From Lachnospiraceae bacterium (GTDB lineage Bacteria > Bacillota > Clostridia > Lachnospirales > Lachnospiraceae): 64,000 nucleotides of DNA. Below are positions 17,927 through 25,791 of the stretch, one piece after another; positions within the stretch are counted from its first letter, which is position 1, and each line of letters begins with the position of its first letter. The notes beneath the pieces are model-generated. The model worked only from the letters and a program-made list of their open reading frames with translations. It was not told the origin of the DNA and did no database searches. The DNA lies in the NCBI GenBank assembly GCA_024696945.1, contig JAILGF010000075.1, positions 1 through 64,000 of the forward strand, written 5' to 3'. The translations under genes and the position numbers were made by a program.

Positions 17927-17955
17927 ATTATAACATCAATAATTCTTTTTTTCAA
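17927..17955 (-). promoter_or_regulatory. Sigma-A promoter of the peptidase gene
   Basis: On the minus strand TTGAAA and TATAAT are separated by exactly 17 bp. The predicted start leaves a leader of about 75 nt before the peptidase ATG at 17844. Confidence 0.75.
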
Positions 17956-18056
17956 CAGAAATAAGGATCAAAATCTTCTTGAAATATCCCTTGATTTATG
18001 TTATGTTTTTTATCTAGTCAGCATCGCGATCAGTCATATTAAATACGAGGTAGATT

Positions 18057-18935
18057 ATGAAGTACAATGCACAAGCCAAACAATTGGTATTTGAGATAGT
18101 TCAGGAAATCATGAATAAGGGATATTATGCCCATGTCTGCGAGAAATTTACGGATGACGGATGGGTAGATTATGGATTCAGATATATAGCCGATCCTTCG
18201 ACTTTTTTAAAACCCACGATCTGGTTTGAATTTCTGCCGAAAAAGGATGACGAGTTCCTTGAGCCGGAGTATTACGCACAGTACTTTATCGATCTGTTCA
18301 GAGAAAAGGTCCCGGCCGATATAATAAAAATTGATTCTCTCGTAAGTATGAAAGGATATGATGAGATAAAGGAGTTTATCCGTCCCTGGCTCATCAGACG
18401 GGAGTGTTATTCGGAACTTTTGAAGGACGTTCCGCACAGGCCGTTTTTGGATTTCGCCGTTACGTATTGTATTGCATTGGACAGTTGCAGAGCGATCATC
18501 ACAAACGAGCAGAGGAGTAAGCTGGGTGTTGATGAAGAAATACTGTATAATGATTCTGTCAGCGGGCTCAAGCCTATAACTCCGGTACTTTTGGCAGAAG
18601 CATCCGGCGAAACCGATCCACAGGAGTCTAAAGACGAACCGCCTATATATGCTCTGTCGGTTGAAGACAGCCTTGGCGGAAGCAGTGTGCTTCTTTTGGA
18701 TGATTATCTTTCGGATCTGGCAGACCGTATAGGAGATTTCTATATAACAATTACAAACTGCCATCTGGCTACGGCTATGCCTGTTGATAAAATACAAAAG
18801 TTCATGAGTCTTGAAAATATTATGGCTTCCAACAGGGAGATATTCCAATCTCAGACATCGGTTGAAGATATACTTACGGATAAGGTATATGTTTACAAAA
18901 AGGATACCGGGAAGATCGAGGAGCTTAAAGCCTGA
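18057..18935 (+). CDS. DUF5688 family protein
   Basis: This is a 292-residue protein with no signal peptide. The stretch LLKDVPHRPFLDFAVTY (about 120-137) and the later PIYALSVEDSLGGSSVLL segment (about 200) match the pattern of DUF5688 proteins, which are abundant and often multicopy in Lachnospiraceae. The usual closing 'NREIF' type motif is present near residue 265. The function is unknown. The start ATG 18057 has GAGGT upstream. The SRAP gene follows after 40 bp, but no functional link is evident. Confidence 0.7.
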   Translation: MKYNAQAKQLVFEIVQEIMNKGYYAHVCEKFTDDGWVDYGFRYIADPSTFLKPTIWFEFLPKKDDEFLEPEYYAQYFIDLFREKVPADIIKIDSLVSMKGYDEIKEFIRPWLIRRECYSELLKDVPHRPFLDFAVTYCIALDSCRAIITNEQRSKLGVDEEILYNDSVSGLKPITPVLLAEASGETDPQESKDEPPIYALSVEDSLGGSSVLLLDDYLSDLADRIGDFYITITNCHLATAMPVDKIQKFMSLENIMASNREIFQSQTSVEDILTDKVYVYKKDTGKIEELKA

Positions 18936-18975
18936 TCTTCTAAACTATTAACTGCGAAAGAGAAAGAATATAAAT

Positions 18976-19608
18976 ATGTGCTGCCGTTATGTTATCGACC
19001 GGACAAACGAAGAACTTGAAGATATAATTGCTACAGCTCTTTCCACAAAGACTGCTGAAAAATTCATGTTGGCGGTTAATCCCATGAAAACGGAGGGGGA
19101 GATAAAGCCGACCGATGTAGCGCCGGTCATAGCACCGGCTCCGTCAGGCAGGCCCTCTGTTTTTGCCATGAAGTGGGGCTACACTGTTCCGGGGAAAACT
19201 ACCTTGCTGATCAATGCAAGGTCTGAGACGGCTAAAACAAAACCGACTTTCAGTGAGGACTGGGCCAGGCATCGCTGCATTATCCCCGCATCCTATTATT
19301 ATGAATGGGAACACCTTACAGACCCTATGGGACGGACCAAGACCGGAAAAAAATACCTTATACAGCCTAAAGGATATACCGTAACATGGCTGTGCGGTCT
19401 TTACCGTATAGAAAACGGATATCCTTATTTTGTGATCCTTACAAGAGAACCCGGCGAAAATATCAGATTTATCCATGACAGGATGCCGTTGATCCTACCT
19501 AAGGAACGCATAGCCGAATGGACCGATCCTAGCAGTGATCCCGATCTGATCGCCCGGTATGCCTTAACTGAAATGGAAGCGGACAGTATAGGAACGGAAA
19601 CACAGTAA
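18976..19608 (+). CDS. SRAP (YedK/HMCES-type) abasic-site crosslinking protein
   Basis: This is a 210-residue protein that covalently captures abasic sites in single-stranded DNA. The catalytic Cys is residue 2 (MCCRY), exposed after Met removal. Other conserved blocks are present: MKWGYTVPG, LINARSETA, IIPASYYYEWE with the active-site Glu, and FIHDRMPLIL with the His. Length fits the family. The start is fixed by the need for Cys2. Family members are often linked to the SOS response; no clear LexA box was noticed upstream. Confidence 0.93.
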   Translation: MCCRYVIDRTNEELEDIIATALSTKTAEKFMLAVNPMKTEGEIKPTDVAPVIAPAPSGRPSVFAMKWGYTVPGKTTLLINARSETAKTKPTFSEDWARHRCIIPASYYYEWEHLTDPMGRTKTGKKYLIQPKGYTVTWLCGLYRIENGYPYFVILTREPGENIRFIHDRMPLILPKERIAEWTDPSSDPDLIARYALTEMEADSIGTETQ

Positions 19609-19639
19609 TATTGATGTAGTAAATTGAGGACGAAATTTC

Positions 19640-20359
19640 ATGGTGGCGGATAAAACAGACCTGAATAAAAAGAATAAGAACAGCATCGACAAGGATGAAG
19701 GATTGCAGCTGCTGATGTTTCTGGACGAGAAATATTCGAAAGAAAAAGCCGCATCCTTGGTTCAGATATATGCCGATAATCAGGAATACTCCGTGCAGCT
19801 GAAAAAGCTGGAGAAAAGTTCAAAGGCGCTATACGGAAAGACGCTGGCGGCATACCTGAGGGACTTGAATATTATCGGAAGACGGAAGAGCACTTCACAA
19901 AAGGTAAAAGCAGAGGATGCTAAACGATATGAGCAGGCATATGCATTGTGGGAGATAAGCTGCAGTGTCATTGATGCAGAAAGAGAAAACGAACTTCAAA
20001 AACGTTTTGAAGAAAAAAAGAACGAGATGGAAAGGGACATCATCTCAAAGAGAAATAAAATCGTAAAAGCCGCCAATGATAAGATTACGGAGAATTCCAT
20101 TAAGAAGAAGGTAGCCGAAGCTACATTGTCAACGCTCTTTTTTTTCAGATTCAGGGCAAAAAGAGAACAAAGGGCTATCATGGAGGCTTCTGAAGCGGCT
20201 ATTTCTGAAGCAAAACAGGTAATTAAGAATGCAGAGGCTGCTTATGAAGCCGAAATGGCAGAGGTATCCGCCAGGCTATCCGTGATAAGATCACAGATAA
20301 AGATCATTGTTGCAAGTGGAATGCCGTATCCGCCGGAACCGGTGGCGGCAGAGGAATAA
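19640..20359 (+). CDS. Coiled-coil protein, function unknown
   Basis: This is a 239-residue cytoplasmic protein, very rich in Lys, Glu and Ala. The region about 100-220 is almost certainly a long coiled coil (QKRFEEKKNEMERDI, then ASEAAISEAKQVIKNAEAAY), broken by a Phe-rich patch LSTLFFFRFRAKRE near residue 165. The N-terminal 95 residues may form a small helical domain. ATG 19640 follows GAGGACG. The family is not recognised. A stem-loop terminator separates it from the convergent xylanase gene. Confidence 0.65.
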   Translation: MVADKTDLNKKNKNSIDKDEGLQLLMFLDEKYSKEKAASLVQIYADNQEYSVQLKKLEKSSKALYGKTLAAYLRDLNIIGRRKSTSQKVKAEDAKRYEQAYALWEISCSVIDAERENELQKRFEEKKNEMERDIISKRNKIVKAANDKITENSIKKKVAEATLSTLFFFRFRAKREQRAIMEASEAAISEAKQVIKNAEAAYEAEMAEVSARLSVIRSQIKIIVASGMPYPPEPVAAEE

Positions 20360-20360
20360 A

Positions 20361-20427
20361 ATACCGCGTACCTGTACGGAACGTTGCCAAAGCAGCATAT
20401 CCGTAAAGACACGCGGTATATTTTTTT
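20361..20427. terminator. Structured terminator between convergent genes
   Basis: ATACCGCGT (20361-20369) pairs with ACGCGGTAT (20411-20419). An inner TACGGA/TCCGTA stem sits within the long loop, and T7 follows at 20421-20427. A weaker T-run in the other direction could serve the minus-strand xylanase gene. Confidence 0.8.
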
Positions 20428-20438
20428 AGAAGCCTTTA

Positions 20439-21704
20439 TCAGTCAAATCCTGCATAGTCCTTCAGCTGGAAGACTCCGTAAAGGGCATATTTCGGATTGC
20501 TGATCGCATCAAACAGAAGGGGCTTGTATTCCTTTCTCCAAGACATATTGTCACTGATACCCCAGAAGGTAAGAGCGTCCATATTAATGGTTCCGGCATC
20601 GACTCTTTCGAATAATCCGTTGATGAGCTCATAATAGAACTGTCCCTGCTTTTTCAGGTTCTCCTCGGTTCCGGGTTTGGGAGCCTGATATTTTCCAAGG
20701 CATACATCAAGCTCGGTAAGCTGGAGCTTGAGTCCGGTTTCTCCGAGCTTATCGACCGTTTTAAAATACTGATCGAGGCTGTCGGAGGTGTAAAGGTGAG
20801 CCTGCAGGCCGATACCGTCTATAAGATATCTGCCGTCTTCATCCACAAGGGTATTTACGAAATCAAACAAGGTCTGTGTTTTGAACTGCTCGTTATAGTC
20901 ATTGTAATAAAGATCTATGGTTTCGGGAGCATATTTATCTGCATAATAGAACGCATACCACATATAGTCGTCACCGATTATCTGTGTCCAGCGGTTCTGA
21001 CGCTTTGTGCCGTTCTCCATCCAGGCTTCGTTTATGACATCGTATGCGTAGAAGAGATCGATATATCCAAGGTCTTCAAGAGTCTTGAAAACATCCCTGA
21101 TATAACCTTCCAGACGTGCAAGCATGGTTTCACGATCGACAAAGCCCTTATTCTGGTCAAAATCCTCATGGAAGATCCACTCGGGAGTCTGGCTGTACCA
21201 TACAAGAGTGTGGCCTCTCATGGAGAAGTTATTTTCCTGGGCAAATTTCATCATTTTCAGAGCGTCGCTGTTGAACTCGACAACGAGCTCGCCGGTCTCC
21301 TGGCTCTTCTTTTTGTTGAAGAGATAGTCGGGCTTCATGGAATTTTCCATTGTTACGCTGTTAAAATGATTTGTAAGGAGCTTTTTTGTGCCTGCACGGT
21401 CGAGCATCTGTGTGTTGAGGCAGGTGCCGACTTTCATGCCATGAGCAGCAAAAAGGTCCTTTAGGTATTGCCCTTCGAGCGGGTCGGGAGCTTCAGTGGG
21501 AGTCGCTGTGGGAACTTCCGTAGGTGTAGCCGTAGGTTCGGTTTCGGTAGGGGTAACTTCCGAGGTAACTTCCGGAGTATTTGTCGGAGCCTCGGTGATC
21601 GGAGCGGCTGTGGGGGTAGTATCCGGTTCAGTCTTTGGACTGCTGCATCCCGCAAGCGAGATGATCATTACTGCGATGATCAATATCGATAGCTTTTTTT
21701 TCAT
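20439..21704 (-). CDS. Lipoprotein endo-1,4-beta-xylanase, GH10
   Basis: This is a 421-residue surface enzyme hydrolysing the xylan backbone. Residues 1-20 form a lipoprotein signal ending LAGC. Residues about 21-75 are a Thr/Pro/Glu linker with repeated TPTE units. Residues about 78-421 are a single GH10 barrel with RGHTLVWYSQTPEW, the acid/base Glu in YDVINEAW, the nucleophile in QLTELDV, and DALTFWGISD near the end. No carbohydrate-binding module is present. AGAGAGGA lies upstream of the start, and a TTGAAA-N17-TAGAAT promoter drives it. It is divergent from the HEXXH lipoprotein gene. Confidence 0.95.
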   Translation of the reverse strand: MKKKLSILIIAVMIISLAGCSSPKTEPDTTPTAAPITEAPTNTPEVTSEVTPTETEPTATPTEVPTATPTEAPDPLEGQYLKDLFAAHGMKVGTCLNTQMLDRAGTKKLLTNHFNSVTMENSMKPDYLFNKKKSQETGELVVEFNSDALKMMKFAQENNFSMRGHTLVWYSQTPEWIFHEDFDQNKGFVDRETMLARLEGYIRDVFKTLEDLGYIDLFYAYDVINEAWMENGTKRQNRWTQIIGDDYMWYAFYYADKYAPETIDLYYNDYNEQFKTQTLFDFVNTLVDEDGRYLIDGIGLQAHLYTSDSLDQYFKTVDKLGETGLKLQLTELDVCLGKYQAPKPGTEENLKKQGQFYYELINGLFERVDAGTINMDALTFWGISDNMSWRKEYKPLLFDAISNPKYALYGVFQLKDYAGFD

Positions 21705-21755
21705 TTTATAAATATCCTCTCTTTTTGTTTCGGAGCATTGCGCTCAGAGGATTAC

Positions 21756-21784
21756 ATTCTACTACATTTCGGGATTTTTTTCAA
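21756..21784 (-). promoter_or_regulatory. Sigma-A promoter of the xylanase gene
   Basis: On the minus strand TTGAAA and TAGAAT are separated by 17 bp. It lies back to back with the plus-strand promoter at 21822, with 37 bp between the two -35 boxes, so one regulator could act on both. Confidence 0.7.
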
Positions 21785-21821
21785 TAGTATCGTTTTTATG
21801 GAATAAAAATACACTTAGTAT

Positions 21822-21850
21822 TTGAAAATATACGGGATTTTTGCTATAAT
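21822..21850 (+). promoter_or_regulatory. Sigma-A promoter of the HEXXH lipoprotein gene
   Basis: TTGAAA and a perfect TATAAT are separated by 17 bp, 56 bp before the ATG at 21907. AGAAGGAG forms the SD downstream. Confidence 0.8.
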
Positions 21851-21906
21851 AGTAAAGTTAGAGTAGAAAAAAATAAAAAAGAGATATAGAAGGAGTTTTT
21901 ATTATT

Positions 21907-23373
21907 ATGAAAAACGGAAGTATTATCAGATTGTTATGTATTCTGCTTGCGTGCGCATTGATCTTCAGTGCGTGCGGAAAGGATGAACCGGAAACAGCTA
22001 AAACGCCGGAAACCACGAAGACAGAGGAAACGGCTAAAACATCGGACACAACCGATACTTCTGAGATTACAGAAACGCCTGAAATTAAAGTAACAGAAAC
22101 AGTGACCGCACCCGTAGAAGAAAAGCTGTCGTTTTTTACGGCTGCCGTAAAGGACGCGGACAGAATGGTGCAGGAAGCAATCGAGCAGTACAACGCCGGG
22201 GATTATTCCCATCTGGCAGAGCCTGTGAAATACAATGTTCTGTGGCTTGGATATACACATGTCACATACGGAGATCTGGATTTTAGGATGACGGATTCCG
22301 ACAGGATGTATATTCAGGCGGTTGCTCTTAATTACGAGAAATCACTCGAAAGCATTACGGATCATAATCTGGATATTACAGTCGATCTGCACTTTATAGA
22401 TGATGAAACTCCTTTAACAATGTATTACGGATATGACTGGCTCTATATGGCACAGGAAACTGCACAGCCGATGATAGACAAGTATAACGAAAGCGGTGAA
22501 TTTGACACGGTGCTTACGACCATTCAGACCGCGGGAGACGAAAACTACAGCAGGAATGAAGGAAAGGAAGGCTTCAGTATCAATTATGCCATACTGGGAT
22601 TATGTACGGCAGGCATGAACTCTGACATGGGCTACTCGACCTTTGATCTTCAGCTGCCCGCAGAAGGAACATTCCCGTTGGAAGATCCCGAGATCCCCTC
22701 ATTGTATGCAACTTCACTTGCAGTTCATGAATGGATGCACCAGCTCGAATATATGGGAACTCTTCTTGGGATAGAATATCCTAATACCCATGCATATATG
22801 GGTCCCGAAGAATTTCCGGGATATCAGGAGTATATAAACGGTGAAAACGATTATGACTTTTTTGAATTCTACAAGCTTGTTCTCACCGGCAAATTACCCT
22901 ATAACGATGGAGACTCTGTTAAGTATGTCGGCATGTATCCCAAGATGTGGCCTCTGATCAAACGCAATGTCTTTAAGCTCGGCAGATTTACCATAAAATC
23001 CTCTGAAGGAAAGGGTTATCTTTCAGGCAGGGAAGAGGAGCCCAGACTGTTCCTTTCGGATGAGCCCTGTGTTTGGAACATCAAATATACGGACAACGGC
23101 AGATTTGTATTTACTCCGGTTGAAATGCCGGATAAACTGATCGACCTTGGCAACGCATGGGATATTGAGGATAATTCGATAAGCCTATGGATATATACCG
23201 GCTATGTCGATGCTCAGAGCTGGAGGATCATCGATAACTCTGACGGAAGCTACTCCATTCAGACTCCTTATGACAGCGGACGCCTTCTGACTGTAAGGGG
23301 AGAACAGGGAGCACTTCTGTGCAGTGAAGGAGCTAACGGAGTACAGAAGTGGGATATTGAACCGGTCAGATAA
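21907..23373 (+). CDS. HEXXH lipoprotein with possible ricin-type C-terminal domain
   Basis: This is a 488-residue lipoprotein: signal with lipobox FSAC at about residues 21-24, then a Thr/Glu/Lys linker (25-70). The central domain carries LAVHEWMHQLEYMG (about residue 277), a zincin HEXXH site suggesting a metallopeptidase. The C-terminal 100 residues include NAWDIEDNS...WIYTGY, WRIIDNSDGSYSIQT and QKWDIEPV. These resemble the QxW pattern of ricin-type beta-trefoil lectins, though fewer than three repeats are clear. This implies a surface hydrolase that binds glycans. The exact family is unknown. It has its own promoter and is divergent from the xylanase. Confidence 0.7.
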   Translation: MKNGSIIRLLCILLACALIFSACGKDEPETAKTPETTKTEETAKTSDTTDTSEITETPEIKVTETVTAPVEEKLSFFTAAVKDADRMVQEAIEQYNAGDYSHLAEPVKYNVLWLGYTHVTYGDLDFRMTDSDRMYIQAVALNYEKSLESITDHNLDITVDLHFIDDETPLTMYYGYDWLYMAQETAQPMIDKYNESGEFDTVLTTIQTAGDENYSRNEGKEGFSINYAILGLCTAGMNSDMGYSTFDLQLPAEGTFPLEDPEIPSLYATSLAVHEWMHQLEYMGTLLGIEYPNTHAYMGPEEFPGYQEYINGENDYDFFEFYKLVLTGKLPYNDGDSVKYVGMYPKMWPLIKRNVFKLGRFTIKSSEGKGYLSGREEEPRLFLSDEPCVWNIKYTDNGRFVFTPVEMPDKLIDLGNAWDIEDNSISLWIYTGYVDAQSWRIIDNSDGSYSIQTPYDSGRLLTVRGEQGALLCSEGANGVQKWDIEPVR

Positions 23374-23402
23374 TTCAGATTTTATTTATACGGAGAAGGA
23401 CT

Positions 23403-24803
23403 ATGGATTACAAAGGATTTTTATCTGCTTTCAGACGTATTACCTGTATCATGTCGGTAAACCTTAAGGAAGAGGGTGACGAAAGGTATTACGTTGTTGA
23501 TGCAAATGATGCGTATAAACGTACCGTGGTAAAGGACATAGAGGATTTTGCCACGAATGTTCCTTATACAAGATACATTCCGAAGGCCGTAAATTTTGAG
23601 GCACTGTGTGAAAACTGCGCCGCCACTGACAGACCGATACATACATACTTTGAAATAGAGCTTTATAACGCCTGGATGGAGGTATATCTGACTCCGCTTG
23701 AATCCGACGATCCCGATAAGAAGCTACTTCTGTTCTCCTATGAGATGAATCCGAATGCAAACATAGACAAACTGACCGATATATCTCCGGAAACGGCATA
23801 CAATGTTGTGAAAACATGCCTTAAGCTTCGCGAAGCCAGTGATTTCCTGCAATCAATGAAGCTGGTCGTTAAGGATATCCGGGAACAGTGCGGGGCAAGA
23901 AGGTGCAGTATCCTTCTTACGGATTTTGAAAAAAGGAAGTATTCAATGCTTTCGGAGGATTACGGGGATGACCCGAACCAACTGCCTACCGGAGCATACC
24001 AGTCCGAACGTTTCGGTAAAGTGGTCGAGACTTGGCCGAAACTGATGAATAAGAGCAATTGCTTTATGTTCACAAACGAGAGGGAAATGGAAGAGGCCAG
24101 AAAGGTTTCTCCGGAGTGGATAGATAACCTGAAAGGTGATAATGTTAAAACTCTTGTTATATTCCCTCTGCGCTCAAAAAATAAGACAATCGGCTACATC
24201 TGGGCGGGAAATTTTGATCCCGAAAAGGCTTTTATGATAAAGGAGACGCTGAGCCTTACCGCTTTTATCCTGTCTGCGGAGATTGCAAATGAACTGAATA
24301 ACAGAATGCTTAAGGTAATGAGTTCGACAGACCTGCTCACCGGTGTTTTCAACCGTAATGCAATGAACAATAGGATAAGCGATGATATTTACGGGAAAAA
24401 TGAGATAAAGAAACCCTTCGGACTTTTCTTTATTGACGTAAACGGACTGAAAACAGTCAATGATACTAAGGGGCATCTTGCAGGAGACAATCTTCTTAAG
24501 GATGTTGCATCGACACTTAAGGAACTGGGGACTGAGAAGACAGAGATCTACCGTGTGGGCGGAGATGAGTTCATGACAATTACCCCGGATATCACGATGG
24601 AAGAATTTAAAAAATTTAACGAGGTCCTGATCGCCAATTCCGAACGTAAGGACAGAGCCCACTTTGCTGTCGGCGCATGCCACAGTGATGATATAAGTGA
24701 CATCAGAAAGGCAATGCAGAAAGCGGATGCAAGGATGTATGAAATAAAGGCGGAATATTATTCAAGGCATCCCGAATTTGAGTGGCACAGTAAACTTGGA
24801 TGA
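23403..24803 (+). CDS. GGDEF diguanylate cyclase with sensor region
   Basis: This is a 466-residue soluble protein. Residues about 1-130 look like a PAS-type sensor and 135-300 like a GAF-type domain (CGARRCSILLTDFEKRKYS, VIFPLRSKNKTIGYIWAG). Residues 305-460 are a GGDEF domain with FFIDVNGLKTVND and the intact active site YRVGGDEFM. No RxxD inhibitory site is visible five residues upstream. It is predicted to make cyclic-di-GMP in response to a cytosolic signal. GGAGAAGG lies 30 bp after the previous stop, so it may share the lipoprotein transcript. It is the first of several cyclic-di-GMP proteins in the next 14 kb. Confidence 0.88.
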   Translation: MDYKGFLSAFRRITCIMSVNLKEEGDERYYVVDANDAYKRTVVKDIEDFATNVPYTRYIPKAVNFEALCENCAATDRPIHTYFEIELYNAWMEVYLTPLESDDPDKKLLLFSYEMNPNANIDKLTDISPETAYNVVKTCLKLREASDFLQSMKLVVKDIREQCGARRCSILLTDFEKRKYSMLSEDYGDDPNQLPTGAYQSERFGKVVETWPKLMNKSNCFMFTNEREMEEARKVSPEWIDNLKGDNVKTLVIFPLRSKNKTIGYIWAGNFDPEKAFMIKETLSLTAFILSAEIANELNNRMLKVMSSTDLLTGVFNRNAMNNRISDDIYGKNEIKKPFGLFFIDVNGLKTVNDTKGHLAGDNLLKDVASTLKELGTEKTEIYRVGGDEFMTITPDITMEEFKKFNEVLIANSERKDRAHFAVGACHSDDISDIRKAMQKADARMYEIKAEYYSRHPEFEWHSKLG

Positions 24804-24841
24804 CAGTTATTGCATGATATGACAGAGGTGAGGTGTTAGAT

Positions 24842-25768
24842 ATGCATCTTGAGACGATTTTTAATAAATTTGTTAATAGCAGGATATTATCCTCCGCACC
24901 TCTGGGTGACGGTCATATAAACGACACCTTCCTGATCCGTGCCGAGAACGGGAAGTATGTCATGCAGCGTGTAAAAAGCACCATGAATATCGAAGCCTGC
25001 CTGTATAATTACGGATTATACTCACCTCTGTGCGATGATTCGGGCTGGCGTTATCCCGTCTGGATGAAGAATTCTGACGGGAAATATTTTTATACCGATG
25101 AAACGGGCTCTTATTGGAGACTGTACAGTTTTATATCAGGTGATATACTGTCTGCTCCCGTTGAGAAAAATATATTATATTCCTGTGGGCAGGGACTTGC
25201 CCGGATGCATACGATATTCAGCAGGCTTCCGGAAACTCCGAAGGCCGTATATCCTCACCTGCATGATCTTTCCTATTATTACGATACCTATTTAAAGGTA
25301 TTGCAAAGCCCGGATATGTATAAGGAGAACCGTGATACTTACATAGAGGAGAAGATCGAGGCCGGGATAGACAAGATGCTTAACGTCAAACAGGGCAGAG
25401 TTTCCGTTATACACGGGGATGCAAAGCTGGCAAATATATTATTCGGTGACGGAAAGGTGATCGGTTTTATCGATTTCGATACCGTTATGCCGGGTTATCC
25501 TCTTGAGGATGTTGCGGATTGCGTACGGTCATGCTGCATAGAGAACGGAAAATTGAACAAGGATAAAGCATACGAGCTTGTCAGAGGATATTCCGATACG
25601 GCTCCGAAAGATATGTCTGCGGATATGGAGCGTCTGCCGGAGGTATTTGACAAGATATGCTTTGAACTGGGATTAAGATATTATACGGATGCGCTGGCAA
25701 ACGAGAAGGTATTTAAGGAAAAGTATCCGGGGTTTAGGCTCGACAGAGCCCGCAGCCTCTTTAACTAA
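24842..25768 (+). CDS. NahK-like sugar kinase / APH-fold phosphotransferase
   Basis: This is a 308-residue kinase of the aminoglycoside phosphotransferase fold. It contains GDGHINDTFLI near the N-terminus and YVMQRVKS, the pattern of N-acetylhexosamine 1-kinase (NahK) relatives. VIHGDAKLANILF (catalytic loop, about residue 195) and FIDFDTVMPGYPLEDVAD (metal-binding Asp) follow. NahK starts the lacto-N-biose salvage pathway, but no other genes of that pathway are in view, so the substrate may differ. ATG 24842 with AGGTG is preferred to the track's GTG 24833. It lies between two cyclic-di-GMP genes, possibly co-transcribed. Confidence 0.8.
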   Translation: MHLETIFNKFVNSRILSSAPLGDGHINDTFLIRAENGKYVMQRVKSTMNIEACLYNYGLYSPLCDDSGWRYPVWMKNSDGKYFYTDETGSYWRLYSFISGDILSAPVEKNILYSCGQGLARMHTIFSRLPETPKAVYPHLHDLSYYYDTYLKVLQSPDMYKENRDTYIEEKIEAGIDKMLNVKQGRVSVIHGDAKLANILFGDGKVIGFIDFDTVMPGYPLEDVADCVRSCCIENGKLNKDKAYELVRGYSDTAPKDMSADMERLPEVFDKICFELGLRYYTDALANEKVFKEKYPGFRLDRARSLFN

Positions 25769-25791
25769 TCTGATCCAAGGATGGGTATGAA

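Noticed and set aside
17844-17955. T-box riboswitch in the peptidase leader
   Set aside because: The leader is only about 75 nt, with no specifier loop or TGGNACC T-box bulge; only a terminator-like hairpin is present.
18207-18848. 213-aa minus-strand ORF opposite DUF5688
   Set aside because: Antisense shadow with no SD; the plus frame has family motifs and a good start.
20796-21464. 222-aa plus-strand ORF opposite the xylanase
   Set aside because: It is a mirror frame of the GH10 gene, with no SD or family match; the GH10 catalytic motifs are on the minus strand.
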